A stretch of 64,000 nucleotides of DNA. Source: Mesobacillus jeotgali (lineage in GTDB: Bacteria; Bacillota; Bacilli; Bacillales; Cytobacillaceae). The notes under the pieces are model-generated. The model ran no database searches. It saw nothing but the letters and a program-made list of their open reading frames with translations, and was not told the DNA's origin. This document shows, piece after piece, positions 37,531-46,742 of this stretch (positions within the stretch are counted from its first letter, which is position 1; each line of letters starts with the position of its first letter). The stretch lies in the NCBI RefSeq assembly GCF_900166585.1, contig NZ_FVZC01000009.1:1747444-1811443 (forward strand). Direction: 5' to 3'. The position numbers and the translations under genes are program-made.

Positions 37531-37570
37531 ACAGGGGATGAAATCTGTCGCGATATCATCCCCTGTTTTT
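37531..37570 (+). terminator. Terminator of the cba operon
   Basis: ACAGGGGATGA-loop-TCATCCCCTGT followed by TTTTT. Confidence 0.88.
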
Positions 37571-37685
37571 TACTGTTACCACAGAATTTTAGCAGGACAA
37601 AAATTAAGAACACCGACCTGAATTACACAATAGTCTGCATGCTGATCATGTTCATTTTGGCTACAATATGAACATCTATATTATA

Positions 37686-37718
37686 AAAAAACAATAGGAT
37701 GCCGCAGCATCCTATTGT
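37686..37718 (-). terminator. Terminator of asnS
   Basis: Minus-strand ACAATAGGATGC-TGC-GGCATCCTATTGT followed by seven T. Confidence 0.9.
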
Positions 37719-37739
37719 CCTTTATTTACATAGATGAAA

Positions 37740-39131
37740 TTAAAAATCTGCATTTCCTGGTGTACGAGGGAATGGAATGACATCTCGGATATTTTTCATA
37801 CCGGTTAAATACATGACAAGTCGTTCGAACCCAATTCCATAGCCGGAATGCTTGGTGCCGCCGTATTTTCTAAGCTCGAGATACCACCAATAATCTTCTT
37901 CCGCCATACCAAGTTCTTTAATCCGTTCTGCAAGGACATCTTCTCTTTCCTCACGCTGGCTTCCGCCGATTAACTCGCCGATGCCGGGAACCAAAAGATC
38001 GGTTGCTGCAACTGTCTTGCCATCCTCATTCGCTCTCATATAAAATGCCTTGATTTCTTTCGGATAGTCAGTTACGAAGACAGGACGCTTGTAAATTTCC
38101 TCGCTAAGGTAACGTTCATGTTCAGTTTGCAGGTCTGTACCCCATTCAACAGCGTATTCAAATTGCTTACCAGAGTTCTTTAATAATTCAACAGCTTCGC
38201 TATAAGTAACCCTTCCGAAATCAGAATTTAAAGCATTCTGCAATCTTTCAATAAGTGTTTTATCAATAAAGCTGTTAAAGAAATCCATTTCTTCTGGTGC
38301 ATGCTCAAAAACATAATCAATGACGTACTTAATCATTTCTTCTCCAAGGTCCATGATATCCGGTAATTCCGCAAAGGCTACTTCCGGTTCGACCATCCAG
38401 AATTCTGCGGCATGTCGTGCCGTATTTGAATTTTCCGCCCTAAATGTCGGACCAAAGGTATACACATTACGGAAAGCAAGAGCAAAGCTTTCCGCATTCA
38501 ATTGACCGCTCACGGTTAAGTTGGTTTCTTTGCCGAAGAAATCTGCACTTTCATCCACATTACCGTCTTCAGTTTTTGGCAGCTGGTTCAAGTCCATCGA
38601 AGTCACACGGAACATTTCCCCGGCTCCTTCTGTATCGCTGCCGGTAATAATCGGTGTATGTACATAAACAAACCCTTTGTCCTGGAAGAATTTATGAAGA
38701 GCATAGGATGCAACAGATCTTACTCTAAAAACGGCCGAAAAGGCATTGGCTCTCGGACGCAAGTGAGCGATTGTTCTTAAATATTCAAGCGTATGCCGCT
38801 TTTTTTGTATAGGATAATCTGTATCCGATAATCCTTCGACGACAATTTTTGTCGCTTTAATTTCAAAAGGCTGTTTCATTTCCGGAGTTGGAACAAATTC
38901 ACCCTCTACTAAAACAGAAGAGCTAATCGGCAACTTTGTAATTTCTTTGAAGTTATCAAGCGTATCCTCAAAAACAACTTGTACACTCTTAAAGAATGTA
39001 CCATCATTCAACTCCATGAAGCCAATAGTTTTCGAATCGCGAAGAGTGCGTATCCATCCTGTTAATTGAACAGTTTTATCTTTAAAACTTTCTTGATTTC
39101 TGTATAGATCTTTTACTACGCTCTTGATCAT
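37740..39131 (-). CDS. asnS: Asparaginyl-tRNA synthetase, long form
   Basis: 463 residues, class IIb. The OB anticodon-binding domain comes first ([18 protein letters not shown]), then motif 2 [21 protein letters not shown] and motif 3 [13 protein letters not shown]. Start at ATG with AAGGAGG six bases ahead; the track start ten codons before has none. B. subtilis AsnS has about 430 residues and a different N-terminus, while this one looks like the ~465-residue type of clostridia and enterobacteria. It is T-box controlled. A standard short asnS usually sits beside aspB, so this may be a second copy. Confidence 0.93.
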   Translation of the reverse strand: MIKSVVKDLYRNQESFKDKTVQLTGWIRTLRDSKTIGFMELNDGTFFKSVQVVFEDTLDNFKEITKLPISSSVLVEGEFVPTPEMKQPFEIKATKIVVEGLSDTDYPIQKKRHTLEYLRTIAHLRPRANAFSAVFRVRSVASYALHKFFQDKGFVYVHTPIITGSDTEGAGEMFRVTSMDLNQLPKTEDGNVDESADFFGKETNLTVSGQLNAESFALAFRNVYTFGPTFRAENSNTARHAAEFWMVEPEVAFAELPDIMDLGEEMIKYVIDYVFEHAPEEMDFFNSFIDKTLIERLQNALNSDFGRVTYSEAVELLKNSGKQFEYAVEWGTDLQTEHERYLSEEIYKRPVFVTDYPKEIKAFYMRANEDGKTVAATDLLVPGIGELIGGSQREEREDVLAERIKELGMAEEDYWWYLELRKYGGTKHSGYGIGFERLVMYLTGMKNIRDVIPFPRTPGNADF

Positions 39132-39156
39132 GATAAGCCTCCTTATGGTAATTTTT

Positions 39157-39410
39157 TGCATTAAAAAAGCCTTCTATCCCTAAAAAAGGGACGAAAGGCT
39201 GAACTTCCGCGGTACCACCCAAATTGTCATAAAATGACCAACTTCATAATTGCTTCTCCCAGTCTATAACGTGCTGGACACGTCTAAGCCTACTCGTGAT
39301 TTCCCTTTCGGTTAGAACTCAAAGGTGTTCTTCATTTATGCATCATCACCAGGCTTCCACCGTCCCCGGCTCGCTATAGAATATAGCAAAAACTACTTTC
39401 CTTTTCATCG
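39157..39410 (-). promoter_or_regulatory. T-box leader for tRNA-Asn ahead of asnS
   Basis: Minus-strand leader with the T-box core GGGTGGTACCGCGGAAG and a competing terminator GCCTTTCGTCCC-TTTTTTAGGGATAGAAGGC-TTTTTT. Stem I begins with AAAAGGAAAGTAGTTTTT, whose AAAGG pairs with CCTTT; in the loop opposite AGUA is AAC followed by A, at 39327-39329. AAC is an asparagine codon, which agrees with the gene it controls. Uncharged tRNA-Asn should relieve termination. Confidence 0.9.
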
Positions 39411-39439
39411 ATTTAGGTATGCTGTTTTCAAAAGGATTT

Positions 39440-39475
39440 TTACTGTAATAATTTATCACATAATAACAGCCTTTG
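39440..39475 (-). promoter_or_regulatory. Possible promoter of the asnS leader
   Basis: Minus-strand TAGACA, 17 bases, ATAAAT. Only a moderate match to SigA. Confidence 0.35.
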
Positions 39476-39539
39476 TCTAGTTGGCCCTTGTTTTATATAC
39501 ATTATCACTAAAAATCATATAAAGATTTACTAAACTAAA

Positions 39540-39760
39540 ATTGTTTGAGTAATAAACGGAAAAATTCCGTTTAAATTGGAAACTGCCCTCATTTCCTTCA
39601 AAATAAGGGCAGTTATTCCGATTATCTAAACCAAATCGTTTTATATTGTCTTATTTTTAGCAATTAACCGGAATTTCTCCGCCTATTCTGTTTAAAAAGC
39701 TTCTTTTGTAGACAATAGCCGGAAATTATCCGCTTATGGATTCGCATATGAACTCGAAAA
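39540..39760. repeat. Degenerate ~51-bp intergenic repeat with hairpins
   Basis: Segments with CCGGAA(A/T)TT(A/C)TCCGC(C/T)TAT occur near 39668 and 39719 (51 apart), and GGAAAAATTCCG near 39558, with a decayed copy near 39613. Each is a short palindrome with AT-rich flanks. The rest of the gap to the EamA gene shows nothing. Confidence 0.5.
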
Positions 39761-39880
39761 TCAATTTTTAATGTTAACTTACCCTTAACTATAAAATGCT
39801 GGCATAAAAATAGGAGCTTGGATTTGAACCTCTATCTCTGTTAATTGGTACACTTATTGTTTAATATTCTTGACCCTGAA

Positions 39881-40786
39881 TCACACAGTGAATTGCTTTT
39901 TTGGCTTCCTGATTGGAATTGAGATATTGATAGCAATGACTGATATGATAATCAACGTGGAGCCGATTAGCTGCAGACCGCCCAGCCTGTCACCATACAC
40001 CAGAATTCCCAGCATGGTGGCAATGACAGGTTCCAATGTTGCTACAACAGCAGCAGTACTGCTTTCTGTTCTCTCAAGACCCCATGAGTATGCAAAATAA
40101 GCAACCACGGTCGGAATAATCCCTAACCCTACCGCATAAAGCCACGCATCCCCGGTGAAAAGGACATCAGCCTTGCTGACTATACCGGTTGTCGGAACCA
40201 GTGCAGCCGAGGCAACAAGGAAGGTGTACAAAGTGACTGTAAAAGGATGGTACCGCCTTAATGCCACCTTGCCAAAAATGCTGTAAAGGGCATAACCGAA
40301 CCCAGCTCCTAGACCAATCAGGATACTGGAGACTGAGAAAGAAGTTCCTCCCTGCCCGGTGATGCCTGCCGCAAGCGTACAGCCAATGACTGTCATGACA
40401 ATCGCCAATAATTTCTTCCTGTTCATGCTTTCTTTCAGGAAAAGAAATGACAAAACCGCCACAAAAGCAGGAGATGTGTACAATAAAGCCACTGCAATCG
40501 GAATATTCATCAGATTGATTGCCGTAAAATAAGACCAATTAAAAAACACGATGCTTAAAATTCCTGTGCCTACAAAAAGATACAAGTCTTTTAACCTGAT
40601 TTTCAAGCGGTTTCTGTAAAAGGAAATACCTACCATTATCAAAACAATGGCAGCGGTCATAACTCTGATGGCCACAATCTCCATTGCACTGAATCCAGCG
40701 TTATTCAGGCCTTTTACAAAAAAACCAATCAAGCCCCACATAGCTGCTGCAAATGCGATCATAAAATAAGGCATTTTCCCTTTCAT
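39881..40786 (-). CDS. EamA/DMT-family transporter
   Basis: 301 residues from ATG-AAA-GGG, with GGTGA seven bases ahead; the frame extends 47 codons further but into the end of ypwA. Ten membrane helices, starting FMIAFAAAMWGLIGFF (conserved WG) and ending with ESSTAAVVATLEPVIATMLG, the EamA signature. Metabolite exporter of unknown substrate. Downstream of ypwA by 94 bases. Confidence 0.8.
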   Translation of the reverse strand: MKGKMPYFMIAFAAAMWGLIGFFVKGLNNAGFSAMEIVAIRVMTAAIVLIMVGISFYRNRLKIRLKDLYLFVGTGILSIVFFNWSYFTAINLMNIPIAVALLYTSPAFVAVLSFLFLKESMNRKKLLAIVMTVIGCTLAAGITGQGGTSFSVSSILIGLGAGFGYALYSIFGKVALRRYHPFTVTLYTFLVASAALVPTTGIVSKADVLFTGDAWLYAVGLGIIPTVVAYFAYSWGLERTESSTAAVVATLEPVIATMLGILVYGDRLGGLQLIGSTLIIISVIAINISIPIRKPKKQFTV

Positions 40787-40880
40787 ACGTTCACCACACA
40801 GAAAAGATGACAGAAAGACTGCCATCTCATATTCTAAATGCTGTTCACACAAATTGTTAGTTAAGTTAAAACCTTTGATA

Positions 40881-42389
40881 CTAGACCAGATGGTATACCT
40901 TGCTGTATTTTTCGTATAAATATTCAACTAAGTACTGAGCATTGAGTCCCTCTCCAGTTACATCCGTCAATATTTCAAGCGGCTTTTTCATTTTTCCATG
41001 CTTATGAACTTTCTCAGTCATCCACTCTTTAATCGGCTGAAGATTTCCCTGTTCCAGGAGTTTCTCATAGTCAGGCAAGTCTTCGAGCATGGCATGCTTG
41101 AACTGAGCTGCATACATATAGCCTAATGCATATGATGGAAAATATCCAAAGCTCCCGCCAGCCCAATGAACATCCTGCAGCACTCCTTCGGCATCCTTTT
41201 CCGGCCTGATCCCCAGATACTGTTCATATTTTTCATTCCATATCTTTGGCAGGTCTTTTACCTGGATTTCATCATTGAATAAGCCTTTTTCAATTTCATA
41301 ACGAACCATGACATGCAGCGGATAGGTAAGTTCGTCTGCCTCAATCCTGATCAGGCTCGGCTTTGACTCATTGATGGCGCGATAGAAGTCTTCTGCTGCC
41401 ACCCCGGTGAATTGCCCTTCGGAAAACTGCTGCAGCAGGCTGTAGTTATGCTTCCAGAAAGAAATATTGCGCCCTACAAAGTTCTCATAGAAAAGTGACT
41501 GTGATTCATGTATTCCCATGGATGTGCCCGAACTCAGCGGAGTTCCGACAAGATCCTCGGAAATATTTTGCTCATATAGCGCATGCCCGCCCTCATGAAT
41601 AGTGCCGAATACCGCTGTCCTGAAATCTGATTCATCATATTTGGTTGTTACCCTCACATCTCCAGGATTAAGCCCCATTGCAAATGGGTGGACCGTTTCA
41701 TCAAGACGGCCAGCATCGAAGTCGTATCCCATTTGTTTAAGGATTTCCAGACTGAATGCACGTTGCTTATCCTTAGGGAAATGCTTGAAAAGGAACCGAG
41801 TTTCTGGTTTTTCAGATGAGGCCGAAATTTGCTGGACAAGCGGAACAATTTTTTCACGGAGGTCACCAAAAACCTGATCTAAAACCTCGACTGTGACGCC
41901 AGGTTCATACATATCGAGCAGGGTATTGTACTTATTTCCTTCATAGCCCCAGTACCCTATAAATCTCTTTGTCATTTCCACAAGCTTTTCAAGGTACGGC
42001 CTGAACATTTCAAAATCCGATTTAGCCTTAGCCTCTTCCCACACTGTTTCGGCTTTGGATTGAAGAATCACGTATTCTCGATATTCTTCTGCTGGAATCT
42101 TCTTATTCCGGTCGTAATCCTTCCTGCATTCCTCCAGGGTTTTACGGGTAATTTCGGATAAACTTGGTTCATTTGAAAGTCTAGCTATGTATGATGCCAT
42201 TTCTTCTGACGTTGACATATGGAATACTTCAGATGAAAGAACACCAATCACTTCAGACCGCTGTTCTGCTCCCTTTTTTGGTGCGCCTGTCCTTAAATCC
42301 CAATAAATCAAGGATAGTGCTTCGCCATAGGCAGCCATCTTTTTTACATAATCCAAAAATCTCTTTTCAGTCTGCATTATTTCACTCAC
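40881..42389 (-). CDS. ypwA: Carboxypeptidase Taq family (M32)
   Basis: 502 residues, close to B. subtilis YpwA (501). Zinc motif is GTIHEGGHALYEQN, an HExxH with the glutamate further on in MGIHESQSLFYENFVGR. The large alpha-helical M32 fold fills the rest. Cytosolic metallo-carboxypeptidase that prefers certain short peptides. GTG start with GAGGTG. It overlaps nothing downstream. Confidence 0.93.
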   Translation of the reverse strand: MSEIMQTEKRFLDYVKKMAAYGEALSLIYWDLRTGAPKKGAEQRSEVIGVLSSEVFHMSTSEEMASYIARLSNEPSLSEITRKTLEECRKDYDRNKKIPAEEYREYVILQSKAETVWEEAKAKSDFEMFRPYLEKLVEMTKRFIGYWGYEGNKYNTLLDMYEPGVTVEVLDQVFGDLREKIVPLVQQISASSEKPETRFLFKHFPKDKQRAFSLEILKQMGYDFDAGRLDETVHPFAMGLNPGDVRVTTKYDESDFRTAVFGTIHEGGHALYEQNISEDLVGTPLSSGTSMGIHESQSLFYENFVGRNISFWKHNYSLLQQFSEGQFTGVAAEDFYRAINESKPSLIRIEADELTYPLHVMVRYEIEKGLFNDEIQVKDLPKIWNEKYEQYLGIRPEKDAEGVLQDVHWAGGSFGYFPSYALGYMYAAQFKHAMLEDLPDYEKLLEQGNLQPIKEWMTEKVHKHGKMKKPLEILTDVTGEGLNAQYLVEYLYEKYSKVYHLV

Positions 42390-42481
42390 GATATCACCTC
42401 ATTTTATCTTTCTACATCATCTTATCACACTTTTCTGATACTTTGGTTTACGAAATGATCAAATGGAAAAGGCACTAATAT

Positions 42482-42508
42482 AAAAAACAACAGGTGAACC
42501 TGTTGTTT
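42482..42508 (-). terminator. Terminator of the first DUF2249 gene
   Basis: Minus-strand ACAACAGGTTCACCTGTTGT followed by TTTTTT. Confidence 0.85.
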
Positions 42509-42533
42509 GGGAGAATTAGTGGCTTTATATCTT

Positions 42534-42767
42534 TTATTTTGTTTTCCCGATTGCCACACGCCATGTTTCCGGACCTTCCTCGAGATACTCCCATGAAAAA
42601 ATTTCTGGCCTTTCCATCATGAATTGATGGTGAAGCGGTCTTGGGTCATGATCATTGACAATTTGCATGAAATCTCCCGGATTCAGTGAATCAAAGTTTT
42701 GGAATATAGCAGGATGCTTTTCCCTTGGTGCATAATCAGGAACATTGATAATTACGTTGAAAGTCAT
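42534..42767 (-). CDS. DUF2249-domain protein
   Basis: 77 residues. NVIINVPDYAPREKHPAIFQ, then FDSLNPGDFMQIVNDHDPRP with L-HHQFMMERPEIFSWEY, is the DUF2249 sequence pattern; in Gram-positive denitrifiers it is often fused to or encoded beside hemerythrin or NO-related genes. A small TusA-like fold is likely. ATG with GGAGAGAGG. It has its own Fnr-like box and a perfect TATAAT upstream and a terminator after it, so it is a single-gene unit in the predicted regulon. Function unknown. Confidence 0.8.
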   Translation of the reverse strand: MTFNVIINVPDYAPREKHPAIFQNFDSLNPGDFMQIVNDHDPRPLHHQFMMERPEIFSWEYLEEGPETWRVAIGKTK

Positions 42768-42808
42768 TTCCCTCTCTCCTTTAAATCTATTTTTTTCTTT
42801 ACACCTAA

Positions 42809-42851
42809 ATTATAAAGCCGCTTCTTCCCCCCTGTTGTGAACCCGGTCACT
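42809..42851 (-). promoter_or_regulatory. Fnr/Crp-like box and -10 of the DUF2249 gene
   Basis: TGTGA-ACCCGG-TCACT at 42836-42851. On the minus strand a perfect TATAAT (42814-42809) begins 29.5 bases from its centre. On the plus strand TTGAAT (42873-42878) has the same distance, so the zinc-finger peptide gene could share the site. Confidence 0.75.
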
Positions 42852-42954
42852 GTTCTACTATCACTTCTTTCATTGAATTACAGAATGAATATCCTCTGGT
42901 AAAAAAGGAACTTCGGGTAAAAGCAAGAATTATTTAATTAGGAGGGATATATAC

Positions 42955-43089
42955 ATGAAAGAGCTGGTAGGATCTTGTGATAAATGCGGAAAAGAAATTT
43001 TTTGCTTGGATGGCTTTTTAAATGGATTACATGACAATGGGAAATTGCTATGTTTTGAATGTGAAAAAGTCACTCAACAAGACTCATAG
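42955..43089 (+). CDS. Small zinc-finger peptide
   Basis: 44 residues, MKELVGSCDKCGKEIFCLDG and a later LCFECEK. Two CxxC pairs with a spacer of about 22 residues. Strong GGAGGG eight bases ahead of ATG. It lies between the Fnr-like box and norZ, in the NO block, and ends in a terminator shared with norZ. Unknown function; a zinc or iron site is inferred. Confidence 0.65.
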   Translation: MKELVGSCDKCGKEIFCLDGFLNGLHDNGKLLCFECEKVTQQDS

Positions 43090-43091
43090 TT

Positions 43092-43121
43092 AAAACCGCA
43101 AAGCATTGTTGCTTTGCGGTT
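43092..43121. terminator. Bidirectional terminator between zinc peptide and norZ
   Basis: AACCGCAAAGC-loop-GCTTTGCGGTT with T-runs on both strands. Confidence 0.85.
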
Positions 43122-43128
43122 TGTTCGT

Positions 43129-45492
43129 TTATTCCTCTTCTACTGCCAAGTCTTTAACGGGCAGCTGCTCCTCTTCCTTGTGGGTTACTTTTCTCAGATT
43201 GAAGAGTGCCTTAATGCTGAAGACTGCCAGGGCAGCGACACCTATCAAGAAAATCGTGTCCGGAATAGCCCTTAAGGTCAGAAGCTTTTCGACCGGCTCC
43301 TGCTGTAAAAATTCAGCGGAACGTGAAGCTGCATATCCATTGAAGAAAGCTTCTTTAATTTGAAGGTAGCCAACCGGCAGCAAGGACAGAAATACCATGC
43401 CAGCCAAACCGGCGTTCAGCATGATGACGATGAATTTGACCCATCTATCACTCCACTTTTCAGGCTCGACGATATTACGAAGTGAATAGATCAATACTGC
43501 CCCGGCAAACATGCCATACACGCCCATCATTGAAGCGTGGCCATGTGTTGGAGTGAGAAACTGTCCGTGCTCAAAGAAGCTGACAGCGGGCAGGTTAATC
43601 AGGAAGCCCAATACACCAGCTCCCACAAGATTCCAGATTGCAACAGAAATCAAGAACCAGAATGTACCTTTATAAGGGAAATCGACTCCGCCGTCCCGCA
43701 TCATTTTATATTGCTCATATGCTTCTAAAATCAACAGAGTCAATGGGATGACTTCAAGTGCCGAGAATACTGCTCCCAATGCGATCCAAACCTCAGCTGA
43801 TCCGTTGTAGTAGTAGTGGTGGCCAATCCCGATGACACCCGCTCCCATTAGAAGGATCAACTGGAAATACAATGCTTTTACGGTCGATTTCTTTGTCACC
43901 AGATTCATTTGTACCATCAAGAACCCAATGACCACAACAGCGAATACTTCAAAAATCCCTTCCACCCAAAGATGGATAATCCACCAGCGCCAATAGTCGG
44001 CAAATGTATAATGTGTACCAGGATTGATCATGAAAGCGAAGAAGTAAAATGCTGGTACTGCAATAGCTGAATAGAATAACAGGTGAATCAAACCGCCTTT
44101 ATCAGACTCCCTCTTCAATCCGCTTCTGATGCCTCGGAATACGATGAATAACCAGATCAGCATGCCGACCGCGAGTATGAATTGCCATATGCGTCCCAGT
44201 TCGAGATATTCCCAGCCCTGATGACCAAGGAGGAACCAATTGTTGCCCAGGTAACCGTTGGCACCAAGCCATTGGCCAATCATGCTGCCAGCGACAAGGA
44301 CTACTAATGCCCAGAACAAAATATCTACCAGTAATCCCTGGCGTTTCGGCTCATGACCTCCTACAAGAGGGGCCACGAATATACCCATTCCAAGCCAGGC
44401 TGTCGCAATCCAGAAGATTGCAAGCTGCAAATGGAAGCCTTTCGTGATGTTAAACGGCAGAATGTCATGAATCCATTTGATTCCGAAGAAACTGTCAGGC
44501 TCAATATAATAGTGTGCCAACAACGCTCCAAACATTGATTGTATAAAGAACAAAACGGATACAATTGCAAAATACTTGGCTGTTTTCTTCTGCGAAGAAG
44601 TCAGGGGCAGCTTTTTCAAATCGATTTTAGGGAAGTTGTCCCCGGTATAGGCCTCTTTCATACCGAGATGATAGCGATAGAAGACAAACAGGATTAAGCC
44701 CACAAACAAAATCAATATCGTTACGCTGGCTCCGCTCCACCATACTGCTGAGAAGGACATTGTGTTTCCTGCGTCCTCATAATATGGCCAGTTATTTGTA
44801 TATGTGATTTTATCATCAGGTCTTTGCGTACTCGATAACCATGCAGTCCAGAAAAAGAAATCAGAAATTTGTTCAATCTGGTCACCTTTTGCTACCCACG
44901 CACGCTTGCCATCCGGCATGTGTTTTTCCTGGATCAATCCTGACTTAAGGCCCCAATCGTCGCCCTCTGTGAAAATAGTATGATAGAACTCCCTTATCTT
45001 TTGGTGACCAAAGACTTGCGCATCTGTGAGCACCAGTTTATCTTTATCGGAATCATAGTGATTCTCGCGCATTTCCTTCAATACTCTATCCCGAATGATC
45101 GTTTGGTCATCCTTGTTTAAATCTTTGAAGTCCTTTTTAAAATCTTCCTGAGACCTAAAATCCTGCATTCCTTCCGTGTAAATTTTTAGTGCCTCTGCAG
45201 TATAGTCAGGCCCCATATAGGAGCCGTGTCCCAGGACTGTACCATAATCCATCAGGCCATATTTCTGGAATACCGCCTGGCCGCCAACAATGCTTTCCTT
45301 CGTTAAAATAAGTTCGCCCTTCTCGCTTATGACTTCAAGCGGTCTAGGAGCCATCTCCTTAAAAATCCAGTAGCCTCCTGTCAGAAGTACTGTAAAGCTT
45401 AATAATAATGTAATAATAAGTACGGATTTCAGCAGTGAATTTCGATTTTTTTTGACCACTGCCTTTGTGGATGTTCCTTGCTGGATCTCCAT
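43129..45492 (-). CDS. norZ: Quinol-dependent nitric oxide reductase
   Basis: 787 residues in one chain, the fused qNOR form (NorB plus NorC-like N-terminus). An N-terminal helix is followed by a ~200-residue outer domain without a heme c CxxCH, then about 13 helices with WWRWWIIHLWVEGIFEVFAV, VIGIGHHYYYNGSAEVW and GHASMMGVYGMFAGAV, holding the heme and FeB histidines and the glutamate that marks NORs. It reduces two NO to N2O, using quinol. The reading frame is intact. ATG lies directly after GGGAGG, unusually close. The gene has an Fnr-like box upstream. Confidence 0.95.
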   Translation of the reverse strand: MEIQQGTSTKAVVKKNRNSLLKSVLIITLLLSFTVLLTGGYWIFKEMAPRPLEVISEKGELILTKESIVGGQAVFQKYGLMDYGTVLGHGSYMGPDYTAEALKIYTEGMQDFRSQEDFKKDFKDLNKDDQTIIRDRVLKEMRENHYDSDKDKLVLTDAQVFGHQKIREFYHTIFTEGDDWGLKSGLIQEKHMPDGKRAWVAKGDQIEQISDFFFWTAWLSSTQRPDDKITYTNNWPYYEDAGNTMSFSAVWWSGASVTILILFVGLILFVFYRYHLGMKEAYTGDNFPKIDLKKLPLTSSQKKTAKYFAIVSVLFFIQSMFGALLAHYYIEPDSFFGIKWIHDILPFNITKGFHLQLAIFWIATAWLGMGIFVAPLVGGHEPKRQGLLVDILFWALVVLVAGSMIGQWLGANGYLGNNWFLLGHQGWEYLELGRIWQFILAVGMLIWLFIVFRGIRSGLKRESDKGGLIHLLFYSAIAVPAFYFFAFMINPGTHYTFADYWRWWIIHLWVEGIFEVFAVVVIGFLMVQMNLVTKKSTVKALYFQLILLMGAGVIGIGHHYYYNGSAEVWIALGAVFSALEVIPLTLLILEAYEQYKMMRDGGVDFPYKGTFWFLISVAIWNLVGAGVLGFLINLPAVSFFEHGQFLTPTHGHASMMGVYGMFAGAVLIYSLRNIVEPEKWSDRWVKFIVIMLNAGLAGMVFLSLLPVGYLQIKEAFFNGYAASRSAEFLQQEPVEKLLTLRAIPDTIFLIGVAALAVFSIKALFNLRKVTHKEEEQLPVKDLAVEEE

Positions 45493-45553
45493 CCTCCCTG
45501 CAACCCCTTCCTAATTTGATTTGCTAGTTAAGCATAAAACCGATTGACCAGAG

Positions 45554-45596
45554 AGTTTGTGAACTTCCTCATTTAACAGGTGTGATATTTCCCACA
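45554..45596 (-). promoter_or_regulatory. Fnr/Crp-like box of norZ
   Basis: TGTGA-TATTTC-CCACA at 45581-45596. At the class II distance the minus strand has CAAACT, only a 3/6 match to TATAAT, so this promoter would rely on the activator. Confidence 0.6.
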
Positions 45597-45629
45597 GCAA
45601 GGAGAATTATTTTCAAAAAATCTTCAAAT

Positions 45630-45672
45630 TATGATTCAGGTCACTTAGCGCTCGAGGAACTGTTGATAGAAT
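45630..45672 (+). promoter_or_regulatory. Fnr/Crp-like box and -10 of the regulator gene
   Basis: TATGA-TTCAGG-TCACT at 45630-45645; TAGAAT at 45667-45672 begins 29.5 bases after its centre. Suggests that the regulator gene is controlled by itself or its paralog. Confidence 0.7.
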
Positions 45673-45712
45673 TTATTGTAGAAACATAAACCGATATAAG
45701 GAGCAGAATGCT

Positions 45713-46402
45713 ATGCATATATCCCAAATCAGGCAGCAACTAAAGGAAGTCCCCATTTTCAAGGAATTATCCACTGAAGAGCTTGACCCGATTGTTGAAA
45801 TTGCCCAGCCGCGATTCTTTAAAAATAAAATGTATGCTTTTATGCAGGGAGACGCGCTTGACCGGGTTTTCTTCATCCACTCTGGTAAGGTGAAAATCTA
45901 TAAAACCGATTCCTCAGGGAGGGAACAAATCGTTTCAGTTCTGGAGACAGGTGAGATGTTCCCGCATGCCGGCTTCTTTAGAAAAGGCCAATACCCTGCA
46001 CACGCCGAAATGATGGAAGACACACAGATGATTGTCGTCCCGATTTCCAAATTTGAAGAAATCCTGGTAGCCTACCCAGAGCTCTCCATCAAGTTATTCA
46101 GGGTCCTTGGTGAGAAAATCATCGATTTGCAAGCTCGCCTTGAAGAACAAATTCTTCATAATACGTACGAGCAAATCATCATGCTCCTGCTTCGCCTTTG
46201 CAAAACAAATGGCGAAAAACGGGATCAAGGGTTTAAGCTGTCCACCCAATTCACCAATAAAGAATTCGCTAACATGATAGGCACTTCCCGTGAAACCGTC
46301 AGCCGGACCATCAATTATCTCAAGAAAAAACAATATTTAAATGTCGATTCGGATGGCTGTTATTTGATCGACCATGAAAAATTGCATCAGGAGTTATTTT
46401 GA
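45713..46402 (+). CDS. Crp/Fnr-family regulator (first copy)
   Basis: 229 residues. N-terminal cyclic-nucleotide-binding-like beta barrel (MQGDALDRVFFIHSGKVKIY), dimer helix and a helix-turn-helix with FTNKEFANMIGTSRETVSRT, whose recognition residues E-SR fit a TGTGA half site. There are only two cysteines, near LLLRLCKTNG and DSDGCYLI, and no Fe-S cysteine cluster as in Fnr, so its sensing is different (perhaps heme, NO or redox). It lies next to norZ, divergent, with a box of its own. About 60 percent identical by eye to the second copy at 56.4 kb. Confidence 0.9.
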   Translation: MHISQIRQQLKEVPIFKELSTEELDPIVEIAQPRFFKNKMYAFMQGDALDRVFFIHSGKVKIYKTDSSGREQIVSVLETGEMFPHAGFFRKGQYPAHAEMMEDTQMIVVPISKFEEILVAYPELSIKLFRVLGEKIIDLQARLEEQILHNTYEQIIMLLLRLCKTNGEKRDQGFKLSTQFTNKEFANMIGTSRETVSRTINYLKKKQYLNVDSDGCYLIDHEKLHQELF

Positions 46403-46421
46403 TTCCCAATTATCCACACTC

Positions 46422-46464
46422 AGTGATGCACGTCACGGAAAAATCGATTGAAAATCATTATCAT
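46422..46464 (+). promoter_or_regulatory. Fnr/Crp-like box and -10 of the DUF2249 operon
   Basis: AGTGA-TGCACG-TCACG at 46422-46437, and TATCAT at 46459-46464, starting 29.5 bases from its centre. The predicted start near 46471 gives a ~31-base leader. Confidence 0.7.
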
Positions 46465-46501
46465 TAACTTTAGAACAAACAGAACAAAGGAGATGAATCG
46501 A

Positions 46502-46741
46502 ATGGAACAAAAAACGATTGAACTGGATGTCAGAGAAGATATCAATAACAAGCTTGAGCCTTTCCAGAAAATCATGGAGGCGATTGGAGAGTTGAAATTG
46601 CATGACGTGCTCGTGCTGCATGCCCCCTTCAAGCCTGTCCCTCTTTACGGAGTTTTAAAGGCCAAAGGCTTTGAACACGAGGTTGAAAAAATAGAGGCAA
46701 AACACTATAAAATCACTTTTACCAAAATGGGAGGGAAATAA
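46502..46741 (+). CDS. DUF2249-domain protein (second copy)
   Basis: 79 residues from ATG-GAA-CAA; AAGGAG is nine bases ahead, whereas the ATG three codons earlier touches it. EQKTIELDVREDINNKLEPF, then LHDVLVLHAPFKPVPLYGVL, is the DUF2249/TusA-like layout, with a C-terminal beta strand YKITFTKMG. First gene of a four-gene operon; two bases separate it from the next gene. Unknown role. Confidence 0.75.
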   Translation: MEQKTIELDVREDINNKLEPFQKIMEAIGELKLHDVLVLHAPFKPVPLYGVLKAKGFEHEVEKIEAKHYKITFTKMGGK

Positions 46742-46742
46742 G

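Noticed and set aside
40787..40927. N-terminal extension of the second EamA transporter
   Set aside because: It overlaps the ypwA 3' end, has no binding site, and the family normally starts at the first helix.
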